Shown: positions 12,501 to 23,174 of the stretch, piece by piece
How the letters are laid out: each line of letters opens with the position of its first letter
How positions within the stretch are numbered: position 1 is the first letter of the stretch
Assembly (NCBI RefSeq): GCF_035582795.1
Contig: NC_134373.1
Span: forward strand, 12,077,501 to 12,141,500
Origin: Mycteria americana
Lineage: Eukaryota > Chordata > Aves > Ciconiiformes > Ciconiidae
Length of the DNA: 64,000 nt
Direction of reading: 5' to 3'
Made by a program: the position numbers and the translations under genes
Notes under the pieces: generated by a model
Database searches by the model: none
What the model saw: only the letters and a program-made list of their open reading frames with translations
What the model was told of the DNA's origin: nothing

Positions 12501-13689
12501 TAACAAATCTATGAATTTAAATTGTAATTAAGGTAATATGCTGTTTGCCAATTCAGACATTTTGGTAAAAAAGCAATGAAGTAAAAAGATTAAAGTTTAG
12601 GAAAAAAACAACGTAATTGGAAAAACAGAAGGGAAATGTTACTTCTGCTAAACGTTTCAGCTTCAGCCTGAACTACCTATTTATCCCATGCTAAAATGAC
12701 CTCAGCATACTGACATTTCCTGGTGGAGAAGTAAAACATTCACTGGTACTGAAGGAGCACATTTAGATACTACATTTGTTCAGATTTTAAACATGGTAAT
12801 CCTGGTGTAAACAGCTACAAATCAGCTATTTCTTGTTTACTTCTAGTATGTTAATGCTTAAGTCAAAGGTTTCCCATTACAACAGAGTAAAACAACGACT
12901 GCAAAACACACATTTTATTTGTATAAACCAAAGAATGTAAAGGTCATTCAGCTGCTGATCACCTCACAACTGGGTGACAGAATTTAAACTGTGAGCATAA
13001 TGCTTCCTATTTTTAATTTAAACCACATCTCAAACATTCATTAGTTCCTCAGACTGAATGTTTTTACAGAACTGGTTTGTATTACATCTCTTCGCAGAAT
13101 CCACTCTTAACCGTTCTAACTTGTGTCATGTAGTTATGCTGCCTTTTAGGAGATGCTTATAGTTAGAAATAACATGCCTCACCAAGGAAAGAGTATTTGT
13201 ATCAGGAGTCCCTGCCCTTATTACACAGAGTATTAAAAGTAGGGAAGCACCAGGAAAAGTATGACTTTATTTGATAATGTCTGACATAATAAGGTTTTAT
13301 ATATTTGCAATACTGATATCAAAATTATGTTCCAAAATGTACTTTCAGAAATATATTAGGATATACATTAGGAAAAAAATGTAAAGACTACAAAGTCAGC
13401 CATGGGGTCAGAAGCTTTGGAAGCTAAAAGCTGAAGATGCTTGGTACACAGCGGGAAATCAAAGGAAAAATTGTATGAGGAACTGGCAGAATTTAGAAGA
13501 GGGCATGAATGGAAGAGGAGATTAGGACATTGGCAAGGGAGACCACACAGAACACTGAAGAGAAAAAAAGGAGCTCAAATTTTGTAAATGAAGAAATAAA
13601 TTATATAGTGTGCGAGAACTAGCTGGGAATTGAGATGGCAGTAGAGATGAAAAATAAAACACGATTTTAATTGTGCATGTTGAATGCAG

Positions 13690-13780
13690 TTCTTCCAGGC
13701 ATGGAAGTAGCAATTACCAGGGGACACAGTGAGAAGGAAGTTAGGCTGGAGATAAGCAGAAGCCTGGAGAAGAACAAAAA
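13690..13780. repeat. Dispersed 91-bp direct repeat, copy A
   Basis: This 91-bp block recurs at 15226-15316 in the same orientation with only two mismatches. Both copies start TTCTTCCAGGCATGG and end AGAACAAAAA. The similarity stops sharply at both ends. The copies sit in RFTN2 introns 8 and 7, on either side of exon 8. This may be a fragment of an unrecognised interspersed repeat or a local duplication. Confidence 0.85.
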
Positions 13781-14595
13781 AAAGGAAGAGTATATTTTAG
13801 AAACACTCGGCAGAGGAAAACACAGATGATGGTAACAGTCTGGATAGAATGTAAAAAGGACAGAGAAAGATCAAATATGAATGCAAGAAATTTAGAGACT
13901 CATGGAACTATTTATACAGATGGAGAAAGAAGAGACTAGGTGTCATCACCTTATAGTAGTATATAATACCACGAATGACAGAGTTCATAAAGTTACTACT
14001 TTGGTGCTGGACATGAGTGAAAACATCCATAGTTTTCATAGCTGTTTAAGATTATCAGAGGAAAGCGGTGTTGATTAGAAAAAGGTTGAACGGCCATTGA
14101 AACACAGAAATAACAAAAATTAAAAATCCATCACAGGATGTTGAAAGACTTGGTAAAGAAGAGCCCACCGGTTCATCCTTCTCTGTCCGCAGCAAGATTT
14201 CTATAGCACTATACAGGTGCAGTAAATGCTGTGACCTTGACTCTGGGCAGAATGTGGTGACTGCCAGTTACTTAATCCTCAAAGCTCTTTTATACAACCA
14301 CTATTATGGGAGCCTCACTCAACAAGGCCAAGGAGCTGTTGAGGTCCAGCTGCAGAAATTTTAAATCCTCTATTTCTGTCACACATTTTCATGAAGCAAC
14401 AGCTAACAGCCCCCCACCCTGTTAACCTCCAGATTACAGTATCCCTTGCACAGCTTGACACTTGTATTCTTCTACAAGTGTGAAAGTAGACATTTTGGAG
14501 GTCAAAATAAAATGTTTTCTTTTTCATATGCAACAGATCCAGGATTTGAATCAGAACATTTAAGACTTCCTGAAGACTTCTAAAGAAATACTTAC

Positions 14596-14699
14596 AGCAT
14601 AGCCAACCTCATCCATCTGAGACACAGTAATTTCTTCACGCAAAACAGGTTTTAGCATGCTTATGTTTTTCTCTATGGCTTAATTTTAGAGGTGTACGT
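14596..14699 (-). other. Exon-like segment in RFTN2 intron 8 (unconfirmed)
   Basis: On the - strand a good acceptor (TTACTTTTTTCTCAG) and a consensus donor (GTAAGTAT) bracket 104 bases. Spliced after exon 8 in phase 0 it reads TYTSKIKP and then stops. In another frame it has an ATG and 21 open codons (MLKPVLREEITVSQ then MDEVGYA) that end in phase 0, so they would run in frame into exon 9. It could be a truncating or alternative-start exon, or chance. I do not recognise the peptide. Confidence 0.25.
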
Positions 14700-14882
14700 C
14701 TGAGAAAAAAGTAACATAGGAGTTCAGCTGCAAAAGCCCTCCACAAACTTGAACTTGTTTCAAGTGAAACCCTCTTCTGCCACATTTTCCCCAATGACTT
14801 TGAAGTCTAGTTTGTTTTTGTACCTAACCATTATGTGAAGTACTAATTTGTTTATATTAATACCATAAACATGTTAACTCAC

Positions 14883-14961
14883 CTCTGGTGTCTGGACAGC
14901 AGAATTCCACATAACAGGTCTCTGAAGAAAAACAACTTGCTTTGTGGCCAGATTTCCTTCG
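14883..14961 (-). CDS. RFTN2: Raftlin-2, exon 8
   Basis: The exon encodes the end of Ser392 and residues 393-418, beginning EGNLATKQVVFLQRPVM, a segment conserved in both raftlins, and ending SAVQTPE. The acceptor ends in ATTTTAG and the donor is GTGAGT. The first base (C) completes an AG|C Ser codon begun in exon 7, and the exon ends in phase 0. It closes the conserved globular part of raftlin; the next exon is the more variable tail. Confidence 0.95.
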
Positions 14962-15225
14962 CTAAAATATAAATAAAATTGCTTCAGTATTTTAAAGGCA
15001 ATAATAGTCACTGTAACACGTTCATACCTTCAGAGTCAACTGTAAATTGTGTGTACGTAAGTCCATGAGTGAGAAGAGGATAGACTACCAAGCATTAACT
15101 GGTTTATTAATTCCTAAACAGTTCTGAAATCACATTTAAAAAAAAAGTAGAAGCACAGAGCTGGGTTAAGGTGTTGCACATGAAACAAAATAGAACAAAA
15201 ATTTGCATTACTATGATTAGACAGA

Positions 15226-15316
15226 TTCTTCCAGGCATGGAAGTAGTAATTACCAGGGGACACAGCGAGAAGGAAGTTAGGCTGGAGATAAGCAGAAGCC
15301 TGGAGAAGAACAAAAA
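15226..15316. repeat. Dispersed 91-bp direct repeat, copy B
   Basis: Second copy of the 91-bp block at 13690-13780, in the same orientation and 1.54 kb away, differing at two positions (both transitions). Flanking sequences are unrelated. The near-identity suggests a recent origin or constraint. Confidence 0.85.
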
Positions 15317-17937
15317 CATGTCTTCTCTTGAAAGTTTAAGTACCAGAGCTCCTACTTTTAGTCAAAGTCTGTACCTTTATGTTTGAAATGAACCTCAAAG
15401 TCTTTCTTTCATCTAATCTTCACTGTCAAATATACAGCAACATATTACTACCTACTAACACCACAACAAATAGGCCCAATCTCAATAGATCCACAGCTTC
15501 AACAAATATGTCGATACTTTGTGGTACGAAACTTGGGAAGTAACATTCTTTACTGCTAACTAAAAGGTGTTTTCTTCTTGTAACATGACATCTAACTGGC
15601 ACAGCAGGATAAGTGCTGTCTCACCACCTATGGATAAAAGGACTCAGCTCAGTTTTTGTAAGCTCTACATTCACAATAAGATAAATGACACTGGCTGTTT
15701 TGTACATGGGAGGTACATGCATAGGAAGGACAAGAGAATAAAGTAGTAAGATAAATAAAGGAGAAAAAAAAGGGAGGAACTTCAGTTTTTAGTCTTAGAA
15801 CTTTTACAAATGTTGATGCTGTTGTGGTAGATATAATTTAAAGTACTATTAATTTTTTTTTCAAAAGGAAATACTTTTAGAAAAATAGATGTGAAAAGGC
15901 GAAGTTTTTCTTCAAAACCAAATCAGATGTTACTGATAAGATGTTTCAAAAGTGTTAAACTCTTTTAGTACTGGTTATATAGCCTCTTGAAGTTTTTATG
16001 TATTCATTTTCATCACCGTTCCATCAGAAATACAGGTCAGCACATTAACTGCATATATACTACAAAGCCTGACTCTGTGGCACTGAAAGAGTGCAAGAAT
16101 TGCAAGACCAGAGCTCTAGGATGGGAGGGTTTAAAAAATTCCTGTGCTTTTTCTAAATATCAGATACTAAATTTTGATAAACTCTTCGTTTCCCCCCAAC
16201 TCCTACTTCTGGGCAGTATTCAATGAGATCTGTATGCATATAAAGGAAAGACACTGAAATACTTTGGCAGAAAAGTGACTACAGATTTACAAGTGCACTA
16301 AAGAAAAGTAGCAAAATAGAAACACAAGAGACATGTAGCAAGTTCACTTGAGGTATCCATGATTCCATCTATTCTATCAATCATAAAACAATATTATGAT
16401 GCACAACATTAAGGAAAGAATTACTAAAATAATGTAAGTTTGTATTTCAGTATGGGTACGTCACAATCTTAACCACACACAAAGTTGAGATAATGGATTC
16501 ATCTTTTATGTCAGGGCTACGACAGATAGAATTATTTTATATTTAACATTAGGGGCTTGCTCCAAGAAAAATCAGGGATTAAAACCGTTCCTATGAGATC
16601 AGGAAGAGCTTGTTAACAGCCTGCCCCAGTAGAGCTCCTGGAAGTAAGCTCTGAGAAAATACACAAAACAGCACTATTCCCAGCCACTCAGCTACATCTG
16701 ATCAACAGCCAGTGATGATGGTTTTGGGATGGTGTTTGGCCCCTCACAGTCTTCCTTTCAGTCCAGCTGAACTCAGGTCATGGCATATCTTTGCATGTCT
16801 TCCTTGGACAAGAATAGAGAACTATCTTAAACTCCAGCTTGTGGGGAGAACAAGGAGGCAGGAGAACAAACTGATTAGTTTCCTTAAGTTAACACAGTTT
16901 CCTGCTCTAAGAGTCCTTACCTCACTATTTGCATTCATTACATGAAAACATGTTACAATTTTATGTTATGACAAGGAAATCAGCAATCTTGCAACCTTAT
17001 TCCACTTGGCTAGGTATCTCTCCCTGCCTCAGTTATGTCTGTTTTGATAATATCAATTAGGATATCTCTCAAGCGAGAAGGCTGAGCACAGTCCCTGGCA
17101 TGGGGAAGAGTCTATGGCTTATTTTGTAACAGTGTCTGCATTCCTTCAGAGAAAAGAAAAAACCCAAACATTAAGCTACAACTTGTACAAGTTCTACTAG
17201 AACAGAGAAAGGACACGATGGTGAGTAGACAATAAGTAAATTAACAATTTTCTAAGTCTGACCTTATTAAAATGCCACACACGACAAAGCGGCTATGAGC
17301 TTAATTCACAAAGAACTCAATGACAGTGGGATTTCCACAGAATTTAAATGAGAAAAAGTGCTTAGAGCAAGCCACTCCACAGCTTCCCTCACATTTCCAC
17401 ATTCCATCTTTGCCTCATAAGTCAGGGCATTTTGAAAACTTAGATTAAGTAGTTTGTCATGATAAATTAATAACCACAAAGTCAGTGTTTTTGCACTGTA
17501 TTTGCCTGCTTGCTTTCTGGCACTTGTACACAGTCTGCCTTGACCATTTTCAGGGACTGCAGTAATCAGTGAGGGGAAATAAAGGTCACTGCAGAGTAAG
17601 GCTGCTGAAGCCTTTTTCCTGTCTCTTCTTTTAAGAGGGATGAAGAGCAACAGAGACTCTTTTGTTAAGACACCAGCAATTTGCTTGTCTGCTTATGCTG
17701 TATGGGCAATAAATTTGTCCTCTTATTGTATGTATATATTTAATAAGTCCCACAAAACAATCATCAAGCTAGAAGCTAAATAGTACTGCCAATGGCTCTG
17801 ATTTTTACAGGTCTATTTTTTATGCATGAACATTTTGTATACAAAGCACTTAAAATTAAGGTTAGACGAAGTTTCCTGAAAAATGAACAAAAGGAGCAAG
17901 ATAATAAATTCTTTTAACCCCCCCCCCCCCTTTTTTT

Positions 17938-17958
17938 TGCATTTCCCAAAATAAAGTT
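17938..17958. repeat. C13T8 homopolymer junction
   Basis: Thirteen C residues are followed directly by eight T residues. This is a low-complexity tract within RFTN2 intron 7 and likely to vary in length. Confidence 0.9.
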
Positions 17959-19420
17959 TTGCACTCCTTTGGAATTGCACAGGATCTAGACTTTCAGTTA
18001 TGGGACACGCACCAGCTTGGGATAAGTTGCCTGGTTTAAAGGATCTGTTCAATGAAAAAATTAAAAAAACCCCTTAGACATAATTTTAATTTTAGACCAC
18101 AAACATGCATGAAATTCTACAAACTCATGACAATATCATATTAGTAACTGCAGTAGCACTAAGTTACCAGCAAAGTATTTTCTAACCCCCACCCCCCAAT
18201 CACTAGATTTAACTTCTAAAAGTACTACTAATTTTATCCTTGCTATATACTTTCTGAACTTGGCATAATTACTGTCAAATTCTTGTCTTGAAAACATTTG
18301 CCTAGTAAGTAAGAGTTATATATAACACAGGAGGCTCTCTGGGTCACTAATATTATTTGTGGGTCTTTCTTACGTTCTCTTTTGGTCTGCTTTTTTTGTC
18401 AAAAAAGATTCTTTAATGACTGCTGACAAAATTTAAATACCAAAGATATGGATGGATACAACAAACATTGCATCATATGCACTTTTTTTTCATGCTCTGT
18501 GTTCTCATATCTCTGAAAAAAGAGAATCAGTGACAGAACAGGGGAACTTCTGTGGGTTTTATAGTGTTGACCAAAAAAAACCCCCAAAACCCCACAGTGC
18601 TTGTTTTTCAAACAACATTGCACAAAAAAGCAACTCTGTATGTTTCAAGAATATGATATCTACCATTGCTTTATCTGTAACAGCAAAGATAACATTTCTC
18701 AAGGAAATGTTTCCTGTATCCAACATGATTTAGCCCTTGTGGTAGGAATTAAAGGACTAAATAGGCCTACAGACTGCTGCCCCTGCCTGAAACAGGACAG
18801 TGGTCCATGACATTCAGCTACCACGTGGCATAACACTCCATGCAACAGGACATTTTATTTTATGGAGAGGAACATCTGTAAAAAAGAAAAACTCCAAACA
18901 ACAACAAAACCACACAGGAACAGACATTACAGCCTGGTGGTTTTTAAACTGTTTCAAATCCTAACCGTGTAAAAACCAAAGAAGGAACACACCAGTGCGT
19001 GACAATCCTGTCATACCCCAGAACCCGTCAGCCTGTTGGTCACACTCATCGTCTGCAGACAAGCAGTGGGCATAATGGCTAGGAACAGATCACAGAAGAT
19101 CTGAGATGAGGGGAAGTTTTGCAATAAATTAGAAGAGGAAAACAGAGACTAGAGCAAAATATAAAGGTGAATAAAAATGGGGAGCAGGCTGCCCTGCTAA
19201 CGTATTTTATTCTTAAATAGAATTTGCTTCATATACTTTGTCCAAATTCTTTTTTTAAATAAATATGAAAACGCTAATTTGCCAGATAATCCCAAAATGT
19301 TGCTCATTTTGTTTGTTCAGTGTTTCTGAAGCCTGTTAATATTCAGGCTGGGTTTTGAGGTCAGAGTTCCAAGTCTGGGAAAAGAACAGCTGTTAGGCAG
19401 CATAAAGTGTCCTTCTTTAC

Positions 19421-19539
19421 CGAGACATATAACTTGCATTCCTAGGATAATCCACCACCACAGTAATGGCGTCTTTCATATCAGACACATAGTAACCATC
19501 AAGGAATTTCTTCTCCTCTTTCATTACCAACATCAATGC
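19421..19539 (-). other. Unassigned exon-like segment in RFTN2 intron 7
   Basis: On the - strand a TATTTTTAG acceptor and a GTAAAG donor (consensus-like but not perfect) bracket 119 bases that are open in one frame for 39 codons. The peptide begins ALMLVMKEEKKFLDGYYV, continues SDMKDAITVVVDYPR and ends NASYMS, with a split CG| codon. It does not match the raftlin-2 sequence I know and I do not recognise it. It begins in phase 0 and ends in phase 2, exactly like exon 7. It could therefore replace exon 7 in frame (CG + C of exon 8 = Arg), but added after exon 7 it would hit a stop at the second full codon. It may be an alternative exon, part of an unknown nested gene, or chance. Confidence 0.35.
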
Positions 19540-21170
19540 CTAAAAATAGTATTTATCAGTCACTACTTAGCCTATCAGGATAGAAACACATTCTTTTTTT
19601 GACTCTTAAGAATTCTTAATTCCTAATTAGGAATTCTTGTTCATGGGCTTTTTTTCTTTTTAATTTTTTTTAACGGAAAATTGAATAGCTGTATACTAGA
19701 TATGACAGGCACACAAAACATCCATCCTATTTCCTCCAAAAGTATCTCACAAGCCACACCAGGACAACAGGTATTAGACAATTCATGCAGACACCTACCC
19801 AACCCTTTAGGCCAGAAAACAAATGCTTTTTATTAGTCTGAATTATTCTACAGTTGATATAAAATGAATCCAACTTCAGATTTGGCCAGGTTACAACCCC
19901 CTTGTGCATGATCACAGCTATTAATGGACCAGTTGTTTCACATCTGGGAAGGAATGCCACTTCAGACATCTAGTGCAACTTAAATATCTTGCTGGTATAT
20001 TACCTTCTTAGTAGTTAAACGAACAGGTTCAGTCTAATGAATCTCTTAGCACTTCCTACTGCACTTTTTCCTATTTTTTTTTCTTATAGCACTTAACTTC
20101 TTTTAAATGGCCCTGCCTTTGCTCTGCAATTTACAAGGTACAAAACAGCATCATTTTGCCTGCTGCAAGCACAGACCAATACTCACAGAGTGGCTGACCA
20201 GCAGCTCCGCAGGACAATCTTGTCCCTGCTGTCCAAACCCTACAGGGATGGGTACAGTTATGCTGCTTGGATAGAAGAGGTTTGAGCTTAAAACCTCTCT
20301 TTCATTCCATGACCCACAGCGCACCATGACTACTAAAATGCTTCTCTCCCATTGTCCACTCACATCCTTCAAGAAGTAGATCTGGATCCTGAAGGCTTAC
20401 TCTCAAGCTCTAAGATTTGGCCAAAAATTTCGGCTGCTTATGAAAACGAGGCTCAGCGGTTCACATACCCATAACAAGTCACCATGTTCAAAGCTAATAC
20501 ACTCAGACTACAAAATTTTGTTTGAAGAAATTGAAGGATAAGCATTTTTTTTCATGTTCTGTAAACTGCTTCTCTCTGGAGCAGGAGCTTTACAAGTTCA
20601 GAATTCCATAAATTTCAGAAGAAAACACAAGATTGAGAGACCCTTTAAAAAATAGCAGAACGTGTTTTACCACAATTTCTTCTGTCTTTGCTTTTAACCA
20701 GTTGGTTAGAATAAACTATTAAAAACCAAAACAACAAAACAAAACACAAACAAAAAACACAGCCAAAACAAAAAAATTTCCAAATTATTTCCTGACCAGA
20801 AAAACCTCCTTCTCACATAGGTGAGTTGATTTAATTATGTCAAATTGCTTGAACAAAATTCCCCTTTCCTGGACCAGTTCTCTTAGAACCTTTCATTCAC
20901 ATCCTTTTTCATGCTGTCTTGATTTAATACAGTGAGGTCTGGATCCAAAGATTACTAAAGTCACCCACTCTTTCCATTGTCCTTAATAAGCCCTAAGCCA
21001 TGCCTCAGTATATTTGTTTGTTTTCAAACCCTGGCAATCTTAATCTAATGAGAGGAGAATTAAACAAAACAAAACAAAACAAGAGTTGTATGCTTAATCC
21101 AGTGTTCCATTTGCCATTTTTTAGCTTGATACTGTGAAGAAAAGCACAGGACTTCTTTTGGGTTAAGGGG

Positions 21171-21195
21171 AAAAAAAAAAAAAAAAAAAAAAAAA
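21171..21195. repeat. A25 homopolymer
   Basis: A run of 25 A residues (25 T on the RFTN2 sense strand) inside intron 7. It could be an old retroposon tail, but no element is recognisable upstream of it. Confidence 0.9.
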
Positions 21196-21839
21196 GAGGG
21201 AAAAAAACCCCTGGAACCTTATAGGGGAGATCCTGGTCTGCTATTTAGCTCCTTCTAAGTATATAGATCCCCCTCAGTCATCTAAATAAATACACGATAA
21301 GAGAACTGAAATCCAGTAGTTTGGTACTATGTTTGAAATGAAACATAATGTCTACATTAAAGAATAGAAACAGCCCAATAACTTGCTGGATTAGCACATT
21401 CTCCTCCCTAATTTGCAATAAACACTGCCTGACTGTCTTGTGACAACATGACTTCTTACACAGTCTAAACCAGTCATTCACCAAGGTCCTAAAGTAGTGA
21501 AACACTTCAACACTTGTTTAAACTAGAAGCATATAAGTAAGCCCATTGCTGCCGACTGGGTATGTGATAAGAAGTTTCCTAAATAAAATCTCTACTGTTT
21601 AGATATAAACAATTTATTTTAAATTTAGGATTATTGGTCTAGTTTGAAACTCACTGAAGTTAGCAGTCCTAAAAGAGTGTGGTAAAAAGGATTCCACCGT
21701 AATGCTACTTACATCTCAAGTTTTATATGCCGTTAACATTATTACCATTTTTCTTCCTATTACATTTAAGTACACAATAATCACTTGGTAATTCTCAGAG
21801 ACGTATACACCAAAATGCTGTAATCTATTGTTTGGGTAC

Positions 21840-21943
21840 CTGTCATGTCGTACAATAGGCGTAGGCAGGACACAGGTCAGGAGCCATCCAAACTCAGCCA
21901 GCGTGTGCAATAAAGGTCCATAATCTGTTTTAATTTCACACCC
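21840..21943 (-). CDS. RFTN2: Raftlin-2, exon 7
   Basis: The exon encodes residues 358-391 and the first two bases of Ser392. It begins GCEIKTDYGPLL and continues HTLAEFGWLLTCVLPTPI, one of the most conserved blocks of the raftlin family. The acceptor is ATTAATGTAG and the donor is GTACCC, a weaker match than the other RFTN2 donors. It starts in phase 0 and ends in phase 2. The weak donor is notable beside the phase-matched exon-like segment 2.3 kb downstream. Confidence 0.95.
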
Positions 21944-23052
21944 CTACATTAATAATTATAAAAAGTGGTAAAGAGACTCTGTACAGGTTTTCTTGGCATT
22001 TCTACACAAATTACAATGACTCTCTTATTTATAATGAGATAATCCTTTGAGACGATATCGAACTGTGTTGTTTGGTGGAGATTCACTATGTCAAACTGAA
22101 AACAACTTGAAAAGTTCAAGACTACAGAAGACTAGGAAAACAGAGCATATTAACTTTAGGTATGAGCCCTGATTCAGCAAGACATTCAAAGCACATCTCG
22201 CTTGTTAAACTTGTCATGTTGCTAAATTAATGCCTAAAACTTTTTAAACACCAGAATAGGTGTCTTGATATATTTAGGTTTTTACTTCACATCTGAATAA
22301 CAAGCATCTCACCTAGCTATATACTTCGGTTTTTGGGGTTTGGTGGTTGTTTAATATACAAGGTCTTAGTTTTATGCTGTTTCTTTTCACATCGGTAAAT
22401 GTATTTATCATTGAATATTTCAAAAGTAAGCCCTTAGTATCCTCCAACAACGATTACTTTCAGATGTCATTAATTCATACCAATAATCTTATAATCTTAT
22501 AATATTAAAAAACAAATAATTTTATTGTGTAACCATGCTACAGTAGTACATGTAAATTTATTAGAAAAAAAAAAAATGAAGTATTTCATATTTAGCAGTA
22601 AAATTTTACTAAGAATATACATCTGAAAACCATACTCAATTCATTCTCTACCAATTTTTTCCCATTCTGTTTCTAGTTTTTGCTATTTTCTTACCCTTTT
22701 TATTTAAAAATACTTCAGCACATTGTCAGTGGAACTGCACTTGCTGAAATTATGTCTAAATTGGTCTGAAATACATACATTTTGAAACAACACTTTCTTT
22801 GGTAGTCATGTTTGTTGGTATGAACATTTGTAAATGTCAGGCCAGAATCCCTACGGCATATTTCTTTTATGCACATTGACCAATAGCCACAGGCCTGACT
22901 TCATTTTTATGACTCAAAGCTTTACTTTAGCTTATGCAGGTGGCTTCAAGAAACCATCCTGAAAGTTTATCAAACACTGGTATAGCATTCTAAGGAAAAA
23001 ACAAAGAAAACTAGAAGTAGGAAATTGCGTTGCTAAATAATGACCAATTTAC
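21944..23052 (-). other. RFTN2: RFTN2 intron 6
   Basis: A 1.1-kb AT-rich intron with a GTAAAT donor next to exon 6. I see no exon, transposon or notable hairpin in it. Confidence 0.8.
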
Positions 23053-23174
23053 CTCAATGACTGTCCATTGTTCAACAACTATTGCATCATTTCCTTTCCT
23101 GTTAGAACCTGGAACCCCAGCACCTTCTTCTTCGTAGATAAATAATCCTTCTAAAGACTTGGGCAAGTAGTCCC
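23053..23174 (-). CDS. RFTN2: Raftlin-2, exon 6
   Basis: The exon encodes Gly317 (split codon) to Glu357. It reads GDYLPKSLEGLFIYEEEG, then a short Gly/Asn linker and KGNDAIVVEQWTVIE. The NDAIVVEQWTV stretch is a strong raftlin signature shared by raftlin-1 and raftlin-2. The acceptor is TGTTCACAG and the donor is GTAAAT. The upstream phase is 1 and the downstream phase is 0. Confidence 0.96.

Larger units (their letters stand above)
9589..14882 (-). other. RFTN2: RFTN2 intron 8
   Basis: This is a 5.3-kb intron. It contains locally GC-rich patches at about 10020-10280 and 10850-11110, an upstream copy of a 91-bp direct repeat (13690-13780) and an exon-like segment at 14596-14699. I recognise no coding exon or transposon in the GC-rich patches. 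Confidence 0.7.
14962..21839 (-). other. RFTN2: RFTN2 intron 7
   Basis: At about 6.9 kb this is the longest RFTN2 intron. It contains copy B of the 91-bp repeat (15226-15316), a C13T8 run at 17938-17958, the exon-like segment at 19421-19539, (AAAAC)n patches near 21063 and an A25 run at 21171-21195. An 18-bp perfect palindrome (AATTCCTAATTAGGAATT) lies near 19618-19635. Confidence 0.7.

Noticed and set aside
17306..17650. 114-codon - strand frame in RFTN2 intron 7
   Set aside because: No recognised motif, no convincing paired splice sites, and no evident link in phase to the RFTN2 exons.
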